Shown one piece after another: positions 61,015-64,000 of a stretch of 64,000 bases of DNA. This stretch comes from a virus, in IMG/VR virus record IMGVR_UViG_3300047357_000359, positions 1-64,000 of that record, one strand, 5' to 3'. The notes under the pieces are model-generated. The model searched no databases. It saw only the letters and a program-made list of their open reading frames with translations, and was not told the origin of the DNA. Position 1 is the stretch's first letter. Each line of letters opens with the position of its first letter. Both the position numbers and the translations under genes were made by a program.

Positions 61015-61561
61015 ACATTTCAAAGAACCCTTTTATCATACGATTATATACGATTACTTTTCACCAAGTGAACTATCAGAAGTATGGCAAGAAATAGATG
61101 AGTTGCAACAGTATTGCAAGGACACTAGAGATGAAGGTGATCCTAGAGCAATGAATATGACTAGTGTGCATGTGGATAGACACTTTGCTGATAATCGTGG
61201 CAAAAGTAAAATCCTTAAACACAATAGAAAAATATTCAATTTAGAAGAAGAATTAAAAGAAAACATATTTTCACAGTTTATTTGGCAAAGTAATTTTGAT
61301 GTTACTCAGCTGAATATGTACGAAAATGGACTATACCATGGGCATAGAGATAGTGCAGTTATGTCAGCAGTTAGCTTGTTTTATAGGGAACCAAAGCCCT
61401 ATAAAGGCGGAGAACTAGTGTTTACGGAGCATCGTTACACACCTGATATAGTAAACAATAGCATTATGATATTCCCTAGTTTTGAGCTACATGCTGTCAA
61501 TCCTGTACAAGGACCAGGCAGATTTAGCCTAAATCAGTTCTTTTTTGTCAATATCTCGTAA
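61004..61561 (+). CDS. Prolyl-hydroxylase-like 2OG-Fe(II) oxygenase, 185 aa
   Basis: DSBH core: YENGLYHGHRDSAVMSAVSL (iron His and Asp), YKGGELVFTEHRY, SIMIFPSFELHAVNPVQGPG with RFSLNQFFF (last His and Arg). This resembles PKHD-type prolyl 4-hydroxylases. Start at 61004 overlaps the GMP reductase end by 11 bases. Substrate unknown. Confidence 0.82.
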   Translation: MQVKHFKEPFYHTIIYDYFSPSELSEVWQEIDELQQYCKDTRDEGDPRAMNMTSVHVDRHFADNRGKSKILKHNRKIFNLEEELKENIFSQFIWQSNFDVTQLNMYENGLYHGHRDSAVMSAVSLFYREPKPYKGGELVFTEHRYTPDIVNNSIMIFPSFELHAVNPVQGPGRFSLNQFFFVNIS

Positions 61562-61568
61562 ATCCGAG

Positions 61569-61660
61569 ATAAATAAATGTGTACAAAGAGAAGAGCTCAA
61601 TGTACATGATGTGTCCAAAAGGAACATCGTAATATAAATCTTGCTTATTATAAGGAGAAA
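61569..61660 (+). promoter_or_regulatory. Late promoter and hairpin leader of the Hsp20 gene
   Basis: GAGATAAATAAATG: late core at 61569-61575. The leader contains GATGT-gtccaaaagga-ACATC. A thermosensor role is possible for a heat-shock gene but unproven. Confidence 0.6.
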
Positions 61661-61664
61661 CAAA

Positions 61665-62123
61665 ATGACAAGACAAAGACTAACAACTCTAGACCTACCA
61701 CACTTCCACAGAGCAACAATTGGCTTCGACCAAATGTTTACCGAACTTGAAAGACAGTTTGCTAATAGCCCTAACGGAAATGGTTATCCCCCATACAACA
61801 TTGCACAAATCAACGAAGATGAGTATATGATCTCATTAGCAGTTGCAGGATTTGGCATGGACAACTTAGAAATCGAAAAAGATGGAAAGATGTTACGTAT
61901 TGAAGGGACTGCTCCTAAAGGAGATGACGAAGTTAATTACCTACACAAGGGTATTGGCGGACGCAACTTCCGTAGAGAGTTCACACTTGCTGACCACGTT
62001 GAAGTAGAAAGTGCAGGCCTTGAACTAGGTATGCTTAATGTACACTTAAAACGTAATGTACCAGAAGAACTACAACCAAAGAAGATTAAGATTGTAGATA
62101 ATTCAGTTATCGACAGTAAGTAA
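61665..62123 (+). CDS. Hsp20/alpha-crystallin small heat-shock protein
   Basis: Start at 61665 (MTRQRLTTLDLPHFHRATIG) after ATAAGGAGAAACAAA. 152 aa: NIAQINEDEYMISLAVAGFG, then DNLEIEKDGKMLRIEGTAPK, RRFR-like loop NFRREFTLADHVEVESAGLE, and a C-terminal extension. Holds unfolded proteins. T4-like cyanophages and pelagiphages have it. Confidence 0.94.
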   Translation: MTRQRLTTLDLPHFHRATIGFDQMFTELERQFANSPNGNGYPPYNIAQINEDEYMISLAVAGFGMDNLEIEKDGKMLRIEGTAPKGDDEVNYLHKGIGGRNFRREFTLADHVEVESAGLELGMLNVHLKRNVPEELQPKKIKIVDNSVIDSK

Positions 62124-62175
62124 TCAAGTCTAGGGGGAGGGCAACTTCCCCCTAATTACTACCAACGGAGCAAAC

Positions 62176-62487
62176 ATGATGATAAGTAATAGTATGGACG
62201 TAGAAATAGACGAAAAGATCAAGATTAAGGTTACTGAACCAAATATGTATAAAGTAATCTTCCTCAATGATAACGCAACCCCAATGGATTTCGTGATTGA
62301 GATACTTACTGGAATTTTTAGGCATTCGCCAGATACTGCTAGAGATATAACTATGGAGATACACGAGCAAGGCTCGTCTGTAGTTGGTATTTACAACTTT
62401 GAAATAGCAGAACAGAAAGCCGTAGAAGCAACCACTTTGAGTAGAAGTCATGGATTTCCATTACAAATCAAAGTGGAGCAAGAATGA
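62176..62487 (+). CDS. clpS: ClpS-type N-end rule adaptor
   Basis: 103 aa. ClpS pattern: YKVIFLNDNATPMDFVIEIL (the conserved LNDxxTPMxFV), FRHSPDTARDITMEIHEQG and a final segment with VGIYNFEIAEQKAVEATTLS. It delivers N-degron substrates to ClpAP. Phage ClpS next to Hsp20, with tmRNA in the same genome, suggests control of protein turnover. Overlaps heme oxygenase by 4 bases. Confidence 0.92.
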   Translation: MMISNSMDVEIDEKIKIKVTEPNMYKVIFLNDNATPMDFVIEILTGIFRHSPDTARDITMEIHEQGSSVVGIYNFEIAEQKAVEATTLSRSHGFPLQIKVEQE

Positions 62488-63032
62488 GCTTAAAAGACCT
62501 TACTTGGGAACATCATAAGAACGCAGAAAGACAAGAATTTGTAAAAGTCTTAATGGGCGGAGATATTAGCCCTGAGACTTATGCTACATTTTTATTCAAT
62601 CAACACCCGTGTTATAACCTATTAGAAGTAATTGCTATGACACATGGATTGTTCGACGACATTCCTGAAGTGCGTAGAGCACCTCGTATCTTTGCAGACT
62701 ATGAAGAACTATGGGAAGATAAAGATAATACGCCAACGTTATTAAACGTAACAAAAGAATACACCGATCACATTATGTCTATTAAAGACGATAAAGAAAA
62801 AATTATGGCTCACTTGTATGTTAGGCATATGGGCGACCTAAGTGGTGGTCAAATGATTAAGAAGAAAGTTCCTGGTAAAGGAACTATGTACGAGTTCGAT
62901 GGAGAAGTCAACGACCTTAAAACAAAGATTAGAGCAAAGATACACGACGAGTTGGCTGACGAAGCTAAAATATGTTTTGACTTTGCAACTAAGGCATTTA
63001 AGGAAATGATGGAACACGAACGCAATGACTAA
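62484..63032 (+). CDS. ho1: Heme oxygenase
   Basis: 182 aa helical protein. The proximal His is in LTWEHHKNAERQEFVKVLM, and the distal helix YVRHMGDLSGGQMIKKKV is the signature (GDLSGGQ). It breaks heme to biliverdin, CO and free iron using reducing power from ferredoxin. Heme oxygenase genes are known in cyanophages. Together with the ALA synthase it spans both ends of a heme pathway. Overlaps the halogenase-like gene by 8 bases. Confidence 0.93.
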   Translation: MSLKDLTWEHHKNAERQEFVKVLMGGDISPETYATFLFNQHPCYNLLEVIAMTHGLFDDIPEVRRAPRIFADYEELWEDKDNTPTLLNVTKEYTDHIMSIKDDKEKIMAHLYVRHMGDLSGGQMIKKKVPGKGTMYEFDGEVNDLKTKIRAKIHDELADEAKICFDFATKAFKEMMEHERND

Positions 63033-64000
63033 CGTATCAAGTATTTGTATTGTTGGAGGTGGCACAGCAGGTTGGATGACAGCCGCTTATGCTTTATATA
63101 ACTTACCCAACGTAAACGTTACCCTTGTAGAAAGTCCTAACATTCCAACAGTAGGAGTAGGTGAAGCAACTATACTAGGCTTTGACCATTACTTAAAAGA
63201 CTGTGGCATTCCAATGGAGTTATGGACCAAGGCATCAGACGCAACTATTAAATGCGGAACATACTTTCCTAATTGGAAAGGCGACAATACAAATATTTGG
63301 CAACCGTTTTATTTTCCAGTAGGTACTAGTGACGAAGGACACATGGGCGACATTGTAAACTTAGCTCTTGATGCTGGTGCTACACAAACTGATATGGAAA
63401 CGTACATGTCATGGTACAACACTTGTATTACAAACAACGTTGTTCCAGAGAACACAAGTGTTAAAGGCGGCAACGCTCATGTAGGATATCATTTAGATGC
63501 TATCAAACTTGCAAACTTCTTATCAGAATATCTAAACAAAAAGTATACTAAACTAACACACATTAAAAAACATATTAGTAAGCCTGTAATTAATAAATGT
63601 CAAGTTGAAAAAGTTATATTAGAAGATGGACAAGAACTTGTTGCTGACTTCTTTGTTGACTGTACAGGATTTAAGAAACTATTATCAAACGCAATACCAG
63701 GTGCAGACTGGGTTGACAGAAGTCATATGCTGTTTACTAATGCCGCGGTTGCAAGTCAAATTGATTACGAAACAGATGACGAACCACAAGTACCTTATGT
63801 TACTGCACAAGCAACTGACCTAGGTTGGATATGGAAAACTCCTGTTAGAGATAGAATAGGTAGTGGGCTATGTTACAACAGTGACCTAACAACTAAACAA
63901 GAAGCAGAAGATCACTTTGTACAACATTGGGGAGAACATAGACTACGTACAGGTAAGTTTAACCACATACCGTTTGAGCCTAAGTATAATAGAAAGAATT
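63025..64000 (+). CDS. Tryptophan halogenase-like flavoprotein, partial (3' end beyond window)
   Basis: Starts MTNVSSICIVGGGTAGWMTA (FAD GxGxxG). GVGEATILGFDHYL and the halogenase-like motif GWIWKTPVRDRIGSG (WxWxIP-type, here WIWKTP) follow. 325 codons are seen before the window ends; full-length family members are about 500 aa. It would use FADH2 and O2 to halogenate a substrate. T4-like cyanophages and pelagiphages carry such genes, but their substrate is unknown. The frame is open to 64000. Confidence 0.85.
   Translation, partial: MTNVSSICIVGGGTAGWMTAAYALYNLPNVNVTLVESPNIPTVGVGEATILGFDHYLKDCGIPMELWTKASDATIKCGTYFPNWKGDNTNIWQPFYFPVGTSDEGHMGDIVNLALDAGATQTDMETYMSWYNTCITNNVVPENTSVKGGNAHVGYHLDAIKLANFLSEYLNKKYTKLTHIKKHISKPVINKCQVEKVILEDGQELVADFFVDCTGFKKLLSNAIPGADWVDRSHMLFTNAAVASQIDYETDDEPQVPYVTAQATDLGWIWKTPVRDRIGSGLCYNSDLTTKQEAEDHFVQHWGEHRLRTGKFNHIPFEPKYNRKN

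Noticed and set aside
1-64000. CRISPR array or insertion sequence
   Set aside because: I found no regular 25-40-bp repeats with spacers, and no transposase or terminal inverted repeats. The TAGTGA array has repeats only 6 bp long.
1-64000. Cyanophage (Prochlorococcus or Synechococcus host) interpretation
   Set aside because: Heme oxygenase, SpeD and the 2OG oxygenases would fit, and cyanobacteria also have two-piece tmRNA. But the C4-route ALA synthase and DUF1127 proteins point to alphaproteobacteria, and no photosynthesis genes are in the window.

Overview
The window looks like part of the genome of a large marine T4-like myovirus (Caudoviricetes), probably infecting an alphaproteobacterium such as SAR11 (Pelagibacter). 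The phage assignment rests on dense, mostly co-directional small genes, T4-type late promoters (ATAAATA cores) before most plus-strand genes, class I ribonucleotide reductase with glutaredoxin, a PAAR spike protein with a peptidase domain, a beta-helix tail fibre, Hsp20, bS21, a staphylococcal-nuclease homologue, a RecB-like exonuclease and several 2OG-Fe(II) oxygenases. The alphaproteobacterial host is an inference from a 5-aminolevulinate synthase (the C4 route), DUF1127 proteins and a circularly permuted two-piece tmRNA. Nothing in the window is a direct host marker. Coordinates 1 and 64000 cut the genome, and the last gene is incomplete.

Layout. 1-515: non-coding, with an array of TAGTGA repeats. 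516-11050: leftward block of small, mostly unknown early genes, arranged in short overlapping runs. Ten of these runs are headed by near-identical sigma-70-type promoters (TTGAC[A/T], usually a 17-nt gap, then TATACT/TATAAT/TATATT). The block ends with a possible HemD-like gene and includes a tRNA-Ser, a HAD phosphatase and a SWIM zinc-finger protein. 11148-20290: mainly rightward late genes (YqgE-like, SNase, Fis-like, methyltransferase, ALA synthase, DUF454), interrupted by a leftward group of large exported proteins. 20401-21571: leftward DUF1127 operon with a long structured leader. 21737-28606: an AlkB-type monooxygenase, a glutamine-riboswitch-controlled gene, a nucleotide-sugar dehydrogenase, PRPP synthetase, HNH nuclease, PiT-like transporter, SpeD and lipase. 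28609-31119: a leftward RNA and translation island with four tRNAs, a candidate small RNA, IscU and an AsnRS-core protein. 31227-38912: rightward late operons of nucleotidyltransferase-like, ligase-like and basic proteins. Many begin with short (L/I)xE-type N-termini that resemble T4 capsid-targeting peptides, and one gene has a strong candidate -1 frameshift site. 38973-47948: oxygenases, exonuclease, tail fibre, ribonucleotide reductase and glutaredoxin. 47980-51819: spike/puncturing cluster and an outer-membrane porin. 52079-55311: cold-shock protein, tmRNA and a Rieske-type oxygenase homologue lacking the Rieske ligands. 55353-64000: lipoproteins, a large membrane coiled-coil protein, bS21, oxygenases, GMP reductase, Hsp20, ClpS, heme oxygenase and a tryptophan-halogenase-like gene.

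How the genes may work together. Three themes recur. (1) Iron and tetrapyrrole chemistry: ALA synthase, a possible HemD, heme oxygenase, IscU, diiron AlkB and NrdB, five 2OG-Fe(II)-type enzymes and the Rieske-like protein. (2) Translation rescue and protein turnover: tmRNA, ClpS, Hsp20, bS21, five tRNAs in all and an AsnRS-like enzyme. (3) Nucleotide supply: NrdAB, glutaredoxin, PRPP synthetase and GMP reductase. Regulation appears to switch from host sigma-70 promoters to late ATAAATA promoters, and a few genes (tmRNA, the PiT-like transporter, cold-shock gene, nrdB) carry both kinds of signal.
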